A stretch of DNA of 64,000 bases from Bacteroidota bacterium (lineage in GTDB: Bacteria > Bacteroidota > Bacteroidia > Bacteroidales > FEN-979), in assembly GCA_026391835.1 (NCBI GenBank), contig JAPLDF010000067.1:62001-126000 (forward strand). The letters are read 5' to 3'. This document shows positions 54,123 through 64,000 of the stretch, in pieces. Every line of letters begins with the position of its first letter. Positions within the stretch are counted from its first letter, which is position 1. Below the pieces are notes generated by a model, which was not told where the DNA came from, did not search any database, and was given only the letters and a program-made list of their open reading frames with translations. A program made the translations under genes and the position numbers.

Positions 54123-55367
54123 ATGAAAAACACGCTGGTTCTTGAAAATATAAACATATCACTGGTTTCCATCAGGAGCCACCTGTTGCGCACGATCCTG
54201 ACCATCCTCATCATCTCTTTCGGGATCATGGCGCTGGTTGGAATCCTTACTGCCACCGACTCCATCAAATACTACCTTACCCAGAATTTTTCCATGATGG
54301 GTTCCAATACGCTGACCATCCGCAACCGTTCGATGAACATTCACATGGGAGGCGGCGACCGCAAGGAAAAACGCTATGAACCAATAACGTACAACCAGGC
54401 CCTGGAATTCAAGGACCGTTTTGATTTCCCGGCATATACCTCCGTATTCACGCGGGCTACGGGGATCGCAACCCTGAAATATGAAGCCAACAAGACCAAC
54501 CCGAATGTGGGCGTTATCGGCGCAGATGAAAATTACCTTGTCACCTCCGGCGACGAAGTAGAATTCGGCCGGAACTTTACCCCCAATGAAATTTATTATG
54601 GATTCAGTTCGGCGATCCTGGGTGCCTCGTTGGTCACCGATCTCTTTAAAAACAAGGAGGATCCCCTGGGTAAAATCATTTCAATCGGCCCGGGGAAATT
54701 TAAAATTATCGGGGTGTTGAAATCCAAAGGCTCCAGCATGGGTTTCAGCGGCGACCGGACCTGCTTTATCCCGGTTACAAATGTGCGCACAAATTTTCCC
54801 CGCCCAAACATGTCGTTCAATATCAATGTGATGGCGAAAAGGCCCGAGCTGGTCGATGCCGCCACAGGCGAAGCGACAGCCATCCTGAGAAACATCCGGA
54901 AAGTGCCGGTAGGCATGGAAGATACCTTTGAGATCACAAAGAGTGACAACATTGCCAAAATGTTGATAGAGAATATAAAATATGTCACCATGGCCGCGAC
55001 CATCATCGGGTTTATCACCCTGCTCGGGGCTGCCATCGGGTTGATGAACATCATGCTGGTATCGGTGACCGAACGCACCCGCGAGATCGGTATCCGGAAA
55101 GCCATCGGAGCAACCAAGCGTGTGATCCGCAACCAGTTCCTCGTTGAGTCGATCGTCATAGGCCAGCTGGGCGGGTTGCTCGGAATCGTGCTTGGCATCC
55201 TGGTAGGGAATATCATTTCGCTGCTGATCGGCAGCGCATTTATCGTACCCTGGTTATGGATCGCCACAGGCGTGGTGCTCTGTTTTATCGTTGCCCTGGT
55301 GAGCGGGATCATCCCGGCAAGAAAAGCAGCGAATCTCGATCCGATCGAGTCACTTCGTTACGAATAA
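54123..55367 (+). CDS. ABC transporter permease, MacB/FtsX type
   Basis: 414 residues. One N-terminal membrane helix (about 20-43), a large periplasmic MacB_PCD domain (to about 275), then three helices (about 280-305, 335-360, 375-400). RTREIGIRKAIGATKRVIRNQFL (about 318-338, quoted as REIGIRKAIGAT) is the FtsX family motif. Such permeases pair with an ATPase for export of peptides or lipoproteins. No ATPase gene is adjacent, so the partner must lie elsewhere. Confidence 0.88.
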   Translation: MKNTLVLENINISLVSIRSHLLRTILTILIISFGIMALVGILTATDSIKYYLTQNFSMMGSNTLTIRNRSMNIHMGGGDRKEKRYEPITYNQALEFKDRFDFPAYTSVFTRATGIATLKYEANKTNPNVGVIGADENYLVTSGDEVEFGRNFTPNEIYYGFSSAILGASLVTDLFKNKEDPLGKIISIGPGKFKIIGVLKSKGSSMGFSGDRTCFIPVTNVRTNFPRPNMSFNINVMAKRPELVDAATGEATAILRNIRKVPVGMEDTFEITKSDNIAKMLIENIKYVTMAATIIGFITLLGAAIGLMNIMLVSVTERTREIGIRKAIGATKRVIRNQFLVESIVIGQLGGLLGIVLGILVGNIISLLIGSAFIVPWLWIATGVVLCFIVALVSGIIPARKAANLDPIESLRYE

Positions 55368-55375
55368 AACGGACC

Positions 55376-56803
55376 ATGGACCTGACCGGTGTTATCGCCA
55401 TGCTGCGTCAGGAATTTCCCTATGATCCTACCGAGGGCCAGGATAAACTGCTCGGGGAACTTGCAGTATTCCTGACCATTTCGTGGAAGCAGCAAAATGC
55501 CTTGTTTATCCTGAGGGGATACGCAGGTACCGGCAAAACCACGGTTGTCAAAGCCCTTGTAGACGTCCTTCCCAGGATTGGTAAAAAAACCACGCTGCTG
55601 GCACCAACCGGGCGCGCCGCAAAAGTACTTACCAACTATACGCACAAAGAGGCAAACACGATCCACCGGAAAATATATTTTGCCCGTACCAACAAGGATG
55701 GGCTCATCGACCTCAAACTCCAGGTCAATTACCACAAGCATACACTATTCATCGTTGATGAAGCATCGATGATCCAGCATACCATGTCGGCCGAAGGCGC
55801 CCTGTTTTCGACCAGGAACCTGCTGGATGATCTTTTTCAATTTGTTTACAGCGGCGAAAACTGCCGCATGCTCTTTATCGGTGATGCCGCCCAGCTGCCG
55901 CCTGTTGGCCTGGACCACAGCCCGGCGCTCGACCATGAGTTTTTGCAACGGGCCTATCACCTCAGCATCGATACTTTTGAACTGACAGAAGTTGTAAGGC
56001 AGGCCAAAGAATCAGGGATCCTGGTCAATGCCACATTGGTCAGGCAGCAGATACAGGCCCAAAAACTTGAATTTCCGATGTTTTCCATCGGCGGGTACAG
56101 GGATATCGTCCGGCTGGACGGCCAGGATCTTGAAGAAGCCCTCAACCATGCCTATTCCGGGTCACAAAAGGAGAACAATGTGGTTATCTGCAGGTCAAAC
56201 AAGCGTGCCAATATCTACAACAGGGAGATCCGCCACAGGATCCTTTATCTCGAGGAGGAGATTTCCACCGGTGATTACCTGATGGTTGTCAAGAACAACT
56301 ATTTCTGGCTGCCCCTCGAGTCGACAGCCGGGTTCATTGCCAACGGTGACATCGTGGAACTGATGCGGATCCGCAACATTGAGGAAATGTATGGCTTCCG
56401 GTTCGCAGATGTTACCGTTCGTTTTCTCGATTATCCCGAAGAGAAGGACCTTGATGTAAAAATCATCCTTGACACCCTGATGTCGGAATCGGCTGCTTTG
56501 ACGCAGCCCGATAACAACAGGTTGTTCCAGTCGGTCATGGCCGATTTCCAGGATATCCCGTCACGCAGTGAGCGGATGGAAAAGGTCAAGGCAAGCCCCT
56601 ATTTCAATGCGCTGCAGGTGAAGTTCGCCTATGCGCTTACCTGCCACAAAACACAGGGAGGGCAATGGGACAATGTGTTTATCGACCAGGGGTATCTCAA
56701 CGACAAGATGCTGAACGCGGAATTTGGAAGGTGGCTGTATACCGCGGTAACAAGGGCAACGAAGAAACTATTCCTGATTAATTTTGAAGAAAGGTTTTTT
56801 TAG
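55376..56803 (+). CDS. SF1 DNA helicase, RecD2/Pif1-like
   Basis: 475 residues from the ATG at 55376; a longer open frame overlaps the permease and is rejected. Helicase motifs are in order: Walker A GYAGTGKTT (48-56), TGRAAK (Ia), VDEASM (about 128-133), GDAAQLPPVG (III), and YTAVTRATKKL (VI) near the C-terminus; TCHKTQGGQW is motif V. It resembles stand-alone AAA helicases of Bacteroidota that lack the RecBCD context. The biological role is unclear; repair or replication-fork processing is likely. Confidence 0.88.
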   Translation: MDLTGVIAMLRQEFPYDPTEGQDKLLGELAVFLTISWKQQNALFILRGYAGTGKTTVVKALVDVLPRIGKKTTLLAPTGRAAKVLTNYTHKEANTIHRKIYFARTNKDGLIDLKLQVNYHKHTLFIVDEASMIQHTMSAEGALFSTRNLLDDLFQFVYSGENCRMLFIGDAAQLPPVGLDHSPALDHEFLQRAYHLSIDTFELTEVVRQAKESGILVNATLVRQQIQAQKLEFPMFSIGGYRDIVRLDGQDLEEALNHAYSGSQKENNVVICRSNKRANIYNREIRHRILYLEEEISTGDYLMVVKNNYFWLPLESTAGFIANGDIVELMRIRNIEEMYGFRFADVTVRFLDYPEEKDLDVKIILDTLMSESAALTQPDNNRLFQSVMADFQDIPSRSERMEKVKASPYFNALQVKFAYALTCHKTQGGQWDNVFIDQGYLNDKMLNAEFGRWLYTAVTRATKKLFLINFEERFF

Positions 56804-56816
56804 TCACTCGTCTTTC

Positions 56817-57716
56817 CTACCAGCCCAGCAATGTTATCCCAACCGTAAAGGGGTATAATTCCGGTCCCTGGTTGTTCTGGAACATCTTTGTAAGCGAGTA
56901 GGTGCCGAAAAGGTTCAGGTGCGACCAGCCTGCACGAAAAGAGGCATCCACTTTGAACGGGGCAAGGTGATAGGCGCCGCGATCGTTCACCGAATGGTGC
57001 TCCACATCAAAGGTGGCAACCTGGTTCCCGCTGTTATCAACCAGCGAATATGTCCCCTCCTTGTTGTCGTATGTCTGCTTGGTATAGGATCCGATGCGCA
57101 CACCGGCGATAACACCCACTGATACGTGGAAACTGCTTAAACGGCGATAGGGGTTGGTTTGAAATTCAAAAAACAAAGGCACGTTCAGGTATGAAACCAC
57201 CAGTTTGTTCACCTTCATGGTTACCGGGTTGCCCTGTGCATCCTGCACTTTGTAAGCCACTATCGTGCTTGAGTCTTTAAGCATGACATAATTGTCGGTA
57301 AAATAGTAGTTGCTTATCTGGAATCCAAGGCCCGTGGTGAACCCGATCTTGTTGTTGTAAAGGTTCACATTCAGTTCAAAAGGGTTGAGGTTCACCGTGA
57401 GTGAACGCGCGGTATTCATATTCATGTACGGGTATGCCGGGTTGAAGGTCATGTTGAAATCCGGGTTTACATAGCCGCTGACGCCAAGATCAACACCGGC
57501 CCAGTGCCCGTTGAATTTCTTTTTATTCTTGCAAAACGGGAAATCGCTCATGTTGAAGTTTTCCATGGAACAGGCAAATTCGTTCATCCTGGCGCTGTCG
57601 CCCATGTGATGTCCGTGTTTGTACCACGGGCATTTTTTTTCATCCTGTGCATTGGTGTTTACCGAAAGGAGCACCAGCACCGCAAATATTAGTGTGAGTT
57701 TAACTATAGATTTCAT
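56817..57716 (-). CDS. outer-membrane beta-barrel protein
   Basis: 299 residues with a signal peptide (cleavage after TNAQ). A His/Cys-rich segment follows (KKCPWYKHGHHMGD), then amphipathic strands: GVDLGVSGYV, KIGFTTGLGFQI, LNVPLFFEF, HVSVGVIAGVRIGSYTKQ. It fits the PorT-like OMP_b-brl_2 group. Ligand or role unknown. The chain ends in Trp as outer-membrane barrels often do (aromatic C-terminus). It converges on the helicase gene with a 13-bp gap. Confidence 0.82.
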   Translation of the reverse strand: MKSIVKLTLIFAVLVLLSVNTNAQDEKKCPWYKHGHHMGDSARMNEFACSMENFNMSDFPFCKNKKKFNGHWAGVDLGVSGYVNPDFNMTFNPAYPYMNMNTARSLTVNLNPFELNVNLYNNKIGFTTGLGFQISNYYFTDNYVMLKDSSTIVAYKVQDAQGNPVTMKVNKLVVSYLNVPLFFEFQTNPYRRLSSFHVSVGVIAGVRIGSYTKQTYDNKEGTYSLVDNSGNQVATFDVEHHSVNDRGAYHLAPFKVDASFRAGWSHLNLFGTYSLTKMFQNNQGPELYPFTVGITLLGW

Positions 57717-57788
57717 AAAAATTAGAATTTTTGGTTAGACAGTATAGGACGAGGTTAAACCGGGAATGTTACAACCCGGGAAAATAAA

Positions 57789-59579
57789 TCAGGAATCAAG
57801 CTTGAGGACTGCGAGGAAGGCCTTCTGCGGAACTTCAACATTGCCTATCTGGCGCATACGCTTTTTCCCTTTTTTCTGTTTTTCAAGGAGTTTGCGTTTA
57901 CGCGTGATATCGCCGCCGTAACATTTCGCTGTAACATCCTTTCTGAGCGCTTTCACAGTTTCACGTGCAATCACCTTGGCGCCGATGGCGGCCTGGATAG
58001 CGACGTCGTACTGTTGCCTCGGGATAAATTCCTTGAGTTTTTCACAGAAGCGACGACCAAAATCATAGGCATTGTTCCTGGTGATCAGGGCAGACAGTGC
58101 GTCGACGATTTCACCGTTCAGCAGTATGTCCAGTTTGATAAGGTCGGCTGTTTGCCAGCCTGACGGGTGATAGTCAAATGAGGCATATCCTTTTGAGATG
58201 CTTTTCAGCTTGTCATAAAAATCAAAGACAATCTCACCCAGCGGCAACTCAACGGTCAGTTCGATCCTGTCGGTGGTGAGGTAAACCTGGTTTTTCAGAA
58301 TACCGCGCTTGCCAACGCACAGTGTCATGATTGAGCCGATGTATTCTGATTTTGTGATGATGTTGGCAATAATGGTCGGCTCCTCTATTTTATTGATGTA
58401 GTTTGGTTCGGGCAACCCTGAAGGATTGTATACATCCAGCATTTCTCCCTTGGTGGTATAAACTTTATAGGAAACGTTCGGAACGGTGGTAATGACATCC
58501 ATGTCGAATTCGCGGTCGAGCCTTTCCTGCACGATCTCCATGTGCAGCAAGCCAAGGAACCCGCAGCGGAACCCAAAACCCAGCGCGGCCGAAGCCTCCG
58601 GCTCGAACGACAATGCTGCATCGTTCAGCCTGAGTTTTTCTAGCGAATCGCGCAATACTTCATAGTCATCCGCATCGGTTGGATAGATGCCTGCAAACAC
58701 CATCGGTTTGACCCCGAGGAATCCTTCAATGATTTCGGAACACGGCCTGCCGACATGGGTGATGGTATCGCCGACCTGGACTTCCTTGCTGTTTTTGATC
58801 CCCGAGATGATGTACCCGACATCACCGGCATAAACGGTATTGCGCACCTCCTGCTTCATGCGTAAAATTCCGACTTCATCGGCATGGTAATCCATGCCGG
58901 TAGCCACAAATTTCACATGATCCCCTTTTTTTATCGAGCCGTTGAAAATTCTGAAATAGGCAACGACGCCCCTGAACGGGTTGAACAGCGAATCGAAAAT
59001 CAATGCCTGCAGGGGCGCTTCGGGATCCCCTTTCGGACAGGGTATCCTGGTAATAATGGCCTCAAGGACCTGGTCAATACCTATGCCGGTTTTTGCGCTT
59101 ACCGCTAAAATTTCATCGTGGTCGCAACCAAGCAGATCCACAATCTGGTCTTTTACTTCCTCGATCATTGCCGCATCCATGTCTATCTTGTTCAGCACAG
59201 GGATGATGGTCAGGTTATGGTCAATGGCAAGATAGAGATTGGAAATGGTCTGGGCCTGGATACCCTGTGTGGCATCCACCACCAGCAATGCGCCTTCACA
59301 GGCGGCAATGGCCCTTGAAACTTCATAGGAGAAGTCAACGTGCCCGGGGGTATCAATAAGGTTCAGGACATAGTCAACACCATTGTGCGGGAAATTCATC
59401 TGGATGGCGTGACTTTTGATCGTTATACCCCGCTCACGCTCCAGGTCCATGTCGTCGAGCACCTGTTCCCTGGAGTCCCGTTCAGAAACGGTATCAGTCC
59501 ATTGCAACAGGCGGTCGGCCAGTGTCGATTTGCCGTGATCAATGTGGGCAATTATGCAGAAGTTACGTAGGTTTTTCAC
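57789..59579 (-). CDS. lepA: elongation factor 4 (LepA)
   Basis: 596 residues. G1 AHIDHGKST (11-19), DTPGHVD (G3) and NKID (G4) mark the GTPase; [11 protein letters not shown] and the C-terminal [19 protein letters not shown] are LepA-specific. It acts on stalled or mis-translocated ribosomes. A -7 box (TATCTTTG, minus strand, 59592-59585) ends 5 bp before the ATG, so a transcript from it would be nearly leaderless. It also follows the surface-protein gene by 19 bp. Confidence 0.96.
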   Translation of the reverse strand: MKNLRNFCIIAHIDHGKSTLADRLLQWTDTVSERDSREQVLDDMDLERERGITIKSHAIQMNFPHNGVDYVLNLIDTPGHVDFSYEVSRAIAACEGALLVVDATQGIQAQTISNLYLAIDHNLTIIPVLNKIDMDAAMIEEVKDQIVDLLGCDHDEILAVSAKTGIGIDQVLEAIITRIPCPKGDPEAPLQALIFDSLFNPFRGVVAYFRIFNGSIKKGDHVKFVATGMDYHADEVGILRMKQEVRNTVYAGDVGYIISGIKNSKEVQVGDTITHVGRPCSEIIEGFLGVKPMVFAGIYPTDADDYEVLRDSLEKLRLNDAALSFEPEASAALGFGFRCGFLGLLHMEIVQERLDREFDMDVITTVPNVSYKVYTTKGEMLDVYNPSGLPEPNYINKIEEPTIIANIITKSEYIGSIMTLCVGKRGILKNQVYLTTDRIELTVELPLGEIVFDFYDKLKSISKGYASFDYHPSGWQTADLIKLDILLNGEIVDALSALITRNNAYDFGRRFCEKLKEFIPRQQYDVAIQAAIGAKVIARETVKALRKDVTAKCYGGDITRKRKLLEKQKKGKKRMRQIGNVEVPQKAFLAVLKLDS

Positions 59580-59598
59580 GGGTGCAAAGATATAAAAT

Positions 59599-62217
59599 CT
59601 ACCTGAGGATTGTCACAGTGCCATGAAGATTTCGCCGGGTTGTGCCACCGAGGGTGATTTCGAAGACATCACAAATATAGAAATAGGTGCCGTCGCTGCA
59701 AGGCTGGTTTGTGGTTTTGTCTTTTCCATCCCACTGAATGGCAGGATCCTGTGTTTCAAATACAAGCCTTCCCCATCTGTCAAATATCTTCATTTCCACC
59801 GTACTGACCGAGGTGTAACCAGGGAAAGGGATAAAGTAATCATTCTTTCCATCGCCGTTGGGTGTGAAAATGTTTGGAAGGTTGTAACGGCATGGCAGGA
59901 ATTCGGAGAGATCGATGCAGATGATGTTGCTGATGCCACTTTTGTTTCCGACCGAGTCTACTGCCGTGATTCCGTAACAGCCAACGATGGTATTGGGTTG
60001 CTTATGATAATAAACGGTATCGTGCGGGTTCAGAATGGAGTCGAAAAGCACTGGTTCAGCCTGATTCGGGCTGAAATAGATGTAATATTTTGCGATGTCT
60101 CCCGGGCAGCTGTCGGCAGGCCTGGTCCATGACAGGATATTCGTCGATTCGTCACAAATGGTTTTAATGGCAAGCAGGGGAGGGCATGGGGGGATGTTAT
60201 CAATGGGAACTGCACAGGTTTCCTGCGAATAATTGATGATAGGGTCAACAAACCCGGATGCCGAGTAACTGCCAATACTTTTCACCATGTAACAATAGGA
60301 CATGCCATTCACCAGTCCCTGGTCATCATATTGGGGAACAGCACTTGAACCGATCGAATCGTAGGTGGCTCCGCCGGGACCTTTGCGGTAAACCACGAAG
60401 GAATGATTTTTCCAGGGAACATCGTTGATCCATGTCAGCCTGATCATTTTGTCTGTCGGAACGGCTGCCAGGAATATGGTGGAGGCAACCTGCGACGGCC
60501 CGACAAGGAACCGGTTTCCGGGCGTGACATTGTACAGGTCGATGCGGTAGCGATAATGATATTTAACGGTATTCAGCAGGTGGTCCGCCAGGGTGGTATC
60601 GTTCAGATCGGTGATCGAATCGATCAGCTGAAACTGAAGGGGGGCGTCTGACCTTGAACGGGCGACAAGGTATTTATATGGCCCGGGTATTTGCACCGTG
60701 TCGATCTCCGTTGGTTTTGACCAGGCCACATAAATGCCGCCCGTTGATTCATCTGTGGTATTTATGCTGGCATTGGTGATTACCGCAAGGTCTTTTTTCA
60801 ATGTGGCACACGTTTCATTTGATGCATAGCTTTCTGCCTTGTCGGGGTACCAGGCAACAACCATGTAGCAGTATTTCAAACCGCGCATCAGCCCGACCCC
60901 TTTGTTGTCGTCAAGGTAGGATGTTCTTGAAATATCAGTAAGTGCATCGATGCGGGTGTACCCGAGATAGGACGGGACCCCGGTTTCACAGTAGTCGGGA
61001 ACATACCCGGTTGAATCGGCTTTGCGGTAAATGTAGTAACCGGATGCATTTGAGCAGCTGTAATTTTCCCAATTGAGCGTGATGGTATTTCCAACTGGCG
61101 TAGCCGACAGGTTTTTGGGAGCAGGTCCAATGACAAGGATTTTGATGGATTTGATATCAACCAGGTTTACCGGGATTGAATTATCCTTGGCCTTGAAAAA
61201 TACCTGGTAAGGACGGCTTTTCACATGGCTGCACAGCGTGTTCCAGCGGAACAAGGCCTGCACATACCCGTAACCTGTTGCCGGATTTGGATCAAGCGTT
61301 GCCGGGTTGTCCTGCAGCAGGAAAGCACCCCCGGTTGCGGTAAGCGTAATTTTGTCAACGATGCTGTCGTGTGCGCTCACGAGGAACCGCAGGTTCTTCC
61401 CGGCTTCCACGCAGGTGTCGAAAACAGAATCGATTACGGGCGGTTTGTTGTTGCATGCCAAAACAATGATCTGCATGTCACGCAACACGCTGCCGATTTT
61501 GACGCGGTTGCGCCACTCCTCCACCATGATGGCGATGTTGTACTCACCCTGCTGCTGCGGGCTGTCCCAGATGAGGTCGCCCGTAACCGGGTCAAGCGTC
61601 AGCGATGTTGATGCGCCGGGATAGGTATAGCCCGGGATAACCTGCCCGAGCGCTCCCCGGCAGGGAACCAGTTTGTATGATAAACTGTCGCCGTCGGGAT
61701 CGTATGCACCCGGATTATGATAAAATACCTGGTTCACGCACCCGTTGTCAACCGGGGGGATCAGCAATACCGGCGAATTGTCATACCCGCCGATAAAGGG
61801 GCTGATGGTGAGTTCAGAATAGATGAACAAAGGGGTGTTGATCGAGTTCGGTATGTTGATAATCCCGCCGTTGCGGTTAGGATCTTCACAGGAGATGGTG
61901 TATGTGGAAGTTCCCCGGAATTCATGTTGCCCGGAATACCTGTTGTAGGTAATTTCATCGGGAAGATACCTGATCGTATCTCTTTTGATTTCACTGGAAG
62001 TGCCGTCGCCCCAGTTGATTGTCAGGTAGTCGCGATAGGCATTTGCCGGGCTGGGAGTAAAGGTATATGAGATCAGGGTGATTTCGTAGGTGAGATCCTT
62101 CACGTGCCTGAAGGTGATTTCAGCAGCACGCTGATGGGTTGCAAAAACCCATACCGGGGTTGTACAGGGAGAGAGTAAAACCAGCAGAAGCAGATGCAAT
62201 ATCAATCGTTTCGACAT
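59599..62217 (-). CDS. large secreted FN3-type surface protein with T9SS type B sorting domain
   Basis: 872 residues with an N-terminal signal peptide ending near residue 25. A PKD/cadherin-like N-terminal half contains [27 protein letters not shown] gliding-motility repeats (short motif TYEITLISY), then at least three fibronectin type III-like domains (about 370-760; YYIYRK, FVVYRKG, YYIYFSP). The end ([14 protein letters not shown] ... FDRWG, YFYICDV) is the type B/gliding-motility-associated sorting domain. It should be secreted through T9SS with a SprF-type partner. Function unknown, perhaps adhesion. Confidence 0.88.
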   Translation of the reverse strand: MSKRLILHLLLLVLLSPCTTPVWVFATHQRAAEITFRHVKDLTYEITLISYTFTPSPANAYRDYLTINWGDGTSSEIKRDTIRYLPDEITYNRYSGQHEFRGTSTYTISCEDPNRNGGIINIPNSINTPLFIYSELTISPFIGGYDNSPVLLIPPVDNGCVNQVFYHNPGAYDPDGDSLSYKLVPCRGALGQVIPGYTYPGASTSLTLDPVTGDLIWDSPQQQGEYNIAIMVEEWRNRVKIGSVLRDMQIIVLACNNKPPVIDSVFDTCVEAGKNLRFLVSAHDSIVDKITLTATGGAFLLQDNPATLDPNPATGYGYVQALFRWNTLCSHVKSRPYQVFFKAKDNSIPVNLVDIKSIKILVIGPAPKNLSATPVGNTITLNWENYSCSNASGYYIYRKADSTGYVPDYCETGVPSYLGYTRIDALTDISRTSYLDDNKGVGLMRGLKYCYMVVAWYPDKAESYASNETCATLKKDLAVITNASINTTDESTGGIYVAWSKPTEIDTVQIPGPYKYLVARSRSDAPLQFQLIDSITDLNDTTLADHLLNTVKYHYRYRIDLYNVTPGNRFLVGPSQVASTIFLAAVPTDKMIRLTWINDVPWKNHSFVVYRKGPGGATYDSIGSSAVPQYDDQGLVNGMSYCYMVKSIGSYSASGFVDPIINYSQETCAVPIDNIPPCPPLLAIKTICDESTNILSWTRPADSCPGDIAKYYIYFSPNQAEPVLFDSILNPHDTVYYHKQPNTIVGCYGITAVDSVGNKSGISNIICIDLSEFLPCRYNLPNIFTPNGDGKNDYFIPFPGYTSVSTVEMKIFDRWGRLVFETQDPAIQWDGKDKTTNQPCSDGTYFYICDVFEITLGGTTRRNLHGTVTILR

Positions 62218-62309
62218 ACCTGGATAGTAGCTTCAGAATATATCGTCAAAAGTAATAATTTTCTACCCCCGAAACCGGTACTTTATTTCAATTCATTCTA
62301 AATTTTAAT

Positions 62310-62317
62310 TAATTTTG
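62310..62317 (+). promoter_or_regulatory. -7 promoter element before the rel gene
   Basis: TAATTTTG matches TAnnTTTG, 28 bp before the ATG at 62346. Divergent from the surface-protein gene. Confidence 0.5.
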
Positions 62318-62345
62318 CACACCAGTCAGAAATAAGCCATACGAG

Positions 62346-64000
62346 ATGTATCAGCAGGATTCAGAAGTAGAAAAACGGGAAATATTAAAGCGTTACCGGA
62401 ACCTGCTTCGTCTCTGGAAACCACGTAATCCTGTAGATAAGAAAGTTGTCCACAAAGCCTTTAAGATGGCACTGGAGGCGCATAAGGACATGCGCCGGAA
62501 AACGGGCGAGCCCTATATCTATCATCCCCTGAGTGTTGCCACAATTGCAGCCGGTGAAATCGGGCTTGGCGCCACTTCCATTATCTGCGCATTGCTGCAT
62601 GATGTGGTGGAGGATACCGAATATACCATCGAAGACATCAGGGGGCTGTTCGGTGACAAAGTTGCCGCCATCATCGACGGGCTTACAAAGATCAAGGGAA
62701 TCTTCAACCAGCATACCCCCTCGATCCCGGCTGAAAATTTTAAAAAAATCCTGCTGACCCTTTCCGACGATGTTCGTGTTATCCTGATCAAGCTGGCCGA
62801 CCGGTTGCACAACATGCGGACACTGGATGCCCTGACCCATGAAAAACAGGTGAAGATATCTTCCGAAACAATATACCTCTATGCACCGCTTGCCCACCGG
62901 CTTGGCCTGCATGCCATCAAGAGCGAACTTGAGGACCTGGCCCTGAAATATACTGAGCCTGCGGTGTATGAAACCATTTCACGAAAATTGAAAGAATCGG
63001 CGAAAAGCCGGTCGCGGTTCGTCAACAAGTTTATCTATCCCATCAAAAAAGCACTGGCTGAAAAAGGATTTGTATTTGAAATCCATGACCGTGAAAAGTC
63101 AATTGCCGCCATCTGGCTGAAGATGCAGAAGAAAGAGGTCCCTTTCGAGGAGATCTATGACATTTTCGCAATCAGGATCGTTATTGACTCCCCTGTGGAA
63201 ACTGAAAAATCTGATTGCTGGAAAGTGTATTCGGCCATTACTGATTTTTACCGCCCGAATATGGACAGGCTGCGCGACTGGATCTCAATTCCCAAGGCGA
63301 ACGGGTACGAAGCCCTGCATACCACGGTCATGAGTCATACCGGTCAATGGGTTGAAATCCAGATCCGTTCGCGCCGGATGGATGAAATTGCCGAGAAGGG
63401 TTATGCCGCGCACTGGAAATATAAGGAAGCGATGCATATAAACAGCCGGCTCGATAACTGGCTCGACCGCATCAAGGAGATGATCGAAAGCCCGGATGCC
63501 GATGCTTTGTCATTTATTGATGACGTAAAGGGCTTTTTCTTTCTCGACGAAATTTCTGTTTTTACCCCGCACGGGGAACTTCGTTCACTCCCGGCAAACT
63601 CATCGGTACTTGATTTTGCCTATGCCATTCACAGTGAACTGGGCGACACATGCATTGGCGCAAAAGTTGATAAAAAACTGGTGCCGATCACCCATATCCT
63701 GAAAAACGGGCAGCAGGTTGAAATTATCACTTCGATGAAACAAGCACCTAAGGAAGAGTGGCTCAGCTACGTGGTTACCACACGGGCAAAATCGAGTATC
63801 AAGCTGGCGGTGCGCGCCGAAAAAAAGAAGTTTGCCAAGACCGGAAGAGAGCAGTTGGGAAAATGGTTTGCCCAGATCGGCCTGGAATTCTCCAATGGCA
63901 ACATCAAGAAATTCCTGGTTGCAAACAATTTCAACAGCATTGTTGACCTGTACTATTCAGTATCACAGGGAACTCTTGGTGTCAAGGATGTGAAACTGTT
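62346..64000 (+). CDS. rel: bifunctional (p)ppGpp synthetase/hydrolase (partial)
   Basis: The gene starts with ATG at 62346 and leaves the window after about 551 codons. The hydrolase (HD) domain is complete and looks active: YIYHPLS, ALLHDVVEDT and KLADRLHN. The synthetase domain has FAIRIV, LRDWISIPKANGYEALHT with a basic RLRD motif (typical for bifunctional Rel, not the acidic ExDD of RelA), and EIQIRS ... YAAHWKYK. A TGS domain (VFTPHGELRSLPANSSVLDFAY, quoted as FTPHGELRSLPANSSVLDF) follows. It controls the stringent response. The helical and ACT regions lie past the edge. Confidence 0.95.
   Translation, partial: MYQQDSEVEKREILKRYRNLLRLWKPRNPVDKKVVHKAFKMALEAHKDMRRKTGEPYIYHPLSVATIAAGEIGLGATSIICALLHDVVEDTEYTIEDIRGLFGDKVAAIIDGLTKIKGIFNQHTPSIPAENFKKILLTLSDDVRVILIKLADRLHNMRTLDALTHEKQVKISSETIYLYAPLAHRLGLHAIKSELEDLALKYTEPAVYETISRKLKESAKSRSRFVNKFIYPIKKALAEKGFVFEIHDREKSIAAIWLKMQKKEVPFEEIYDIFAIRIVIDSPVETEKSDCWKVYSAITDFYRPNMDRLRDWISIPKANGYEALHTTVMSHTGQWVEIQIRSRRMDEIAEKGYAAHWKYKEAMHINSRLDNWLDRIKEMIESPDADALSFIDDVKGFFFLDEISVFTPHGELRSLPANSSVLDFAYAIHSELGDTCIGAKVDKKLVPITHILKNGQQVEIITSMKQAPKEEWLSYVVTTRAKSSIKLAVRAEKKKFAKTGREQLGKWFAQIGLEFSNGNIKKFLVANNFNSIVDLYYSVSQGTLGVKDVKL

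Overview
The window reads as a chromosome segment of a free-living or gut-type Bacteroidota, most likely Bacteroidales-like. The reasons are: type IX secretion (T9SS) genes and T9SS cargo with C-terminal sorting domains, menaquinone made by the futalosine route, TamL, collagen-like and FN3 surface proteins, and repeated matches to the Bacteroidota promoter (-7 TAnnTTTG, sometimes with TTTG about 19-20 bp upstream). No phage, CRISPR array or intact transposase was seen.

Layout. 1-9.8 kb holds futalosine-pathway genes: a partial PLP decarboxylase, mqnD, mqnB with an MFSD1-like transporter, and mqnE. They are interrupted by two secreted T9SS cargo proteases and followed by thiF-thiS. 9.8-13.6 kb is a minus-strand murF-anmK-folC run. 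13.6-25.6 kb is a T9SS locus: gldJ, porP/sprF, two tandem porU-like C25 proteases, porV, then ispF. 25.5-33.9 kb has a GT-C-like membrane protein, rpsF-rpsR-rplI, an rRNA methyltransferase, the T9SS plug protein facing TamL, and a response regulator. 34-45.6 kb is an accessory zone of broken genes (aldehyde dehydrogenase with an internal deletion, truncated four-helix-bundle gene, a small gene with an in-frame stop, a BON-domain gene with an internal deletion), REP-like palindromes, helically phased repeats, IS-like end remnants, an AT-rich methyltransferase and an unknown gene beside tRNA-Val. 45.7-64 kb returns to core genes: MFS exporter, CoA-binding protein, PfkB kinase, dnaX, a polysaccharide deacetylase/acyltransferase pair, upp-ABC permease-helicase, lepA, a large type-B-sorted surface protein and the start of a bifunctional (p)ppGpp synthetase/hydrolase.

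How they work together. GldJ, PorP/SprF, PorU, PorV and the plug belong to one secretion machine. The C10-like and LysC-like proteins and the 872-residue FN3 protein are cargo of that machine by their C-terminal signals. MqnB, MqnE and MqnD are steps of one menaquinone route. MurF and AnmK are peptidoglycan synthesis and recycling.

Most notable: a C10-family surface protein whose catalytic Cys position is Thr; two tandem PorU-like proteases with intact His/Cys pairs; an MFSD1-like transporter overlapping mqnB; a cluster of decayed genes; several unrelated short-period repeat arrays that fill gaps between convergent genes; and a tRNA 3'-half-like sequence immediately behind a promoter. All calls rest on reading the sequence and remembered family features; no searches were run.
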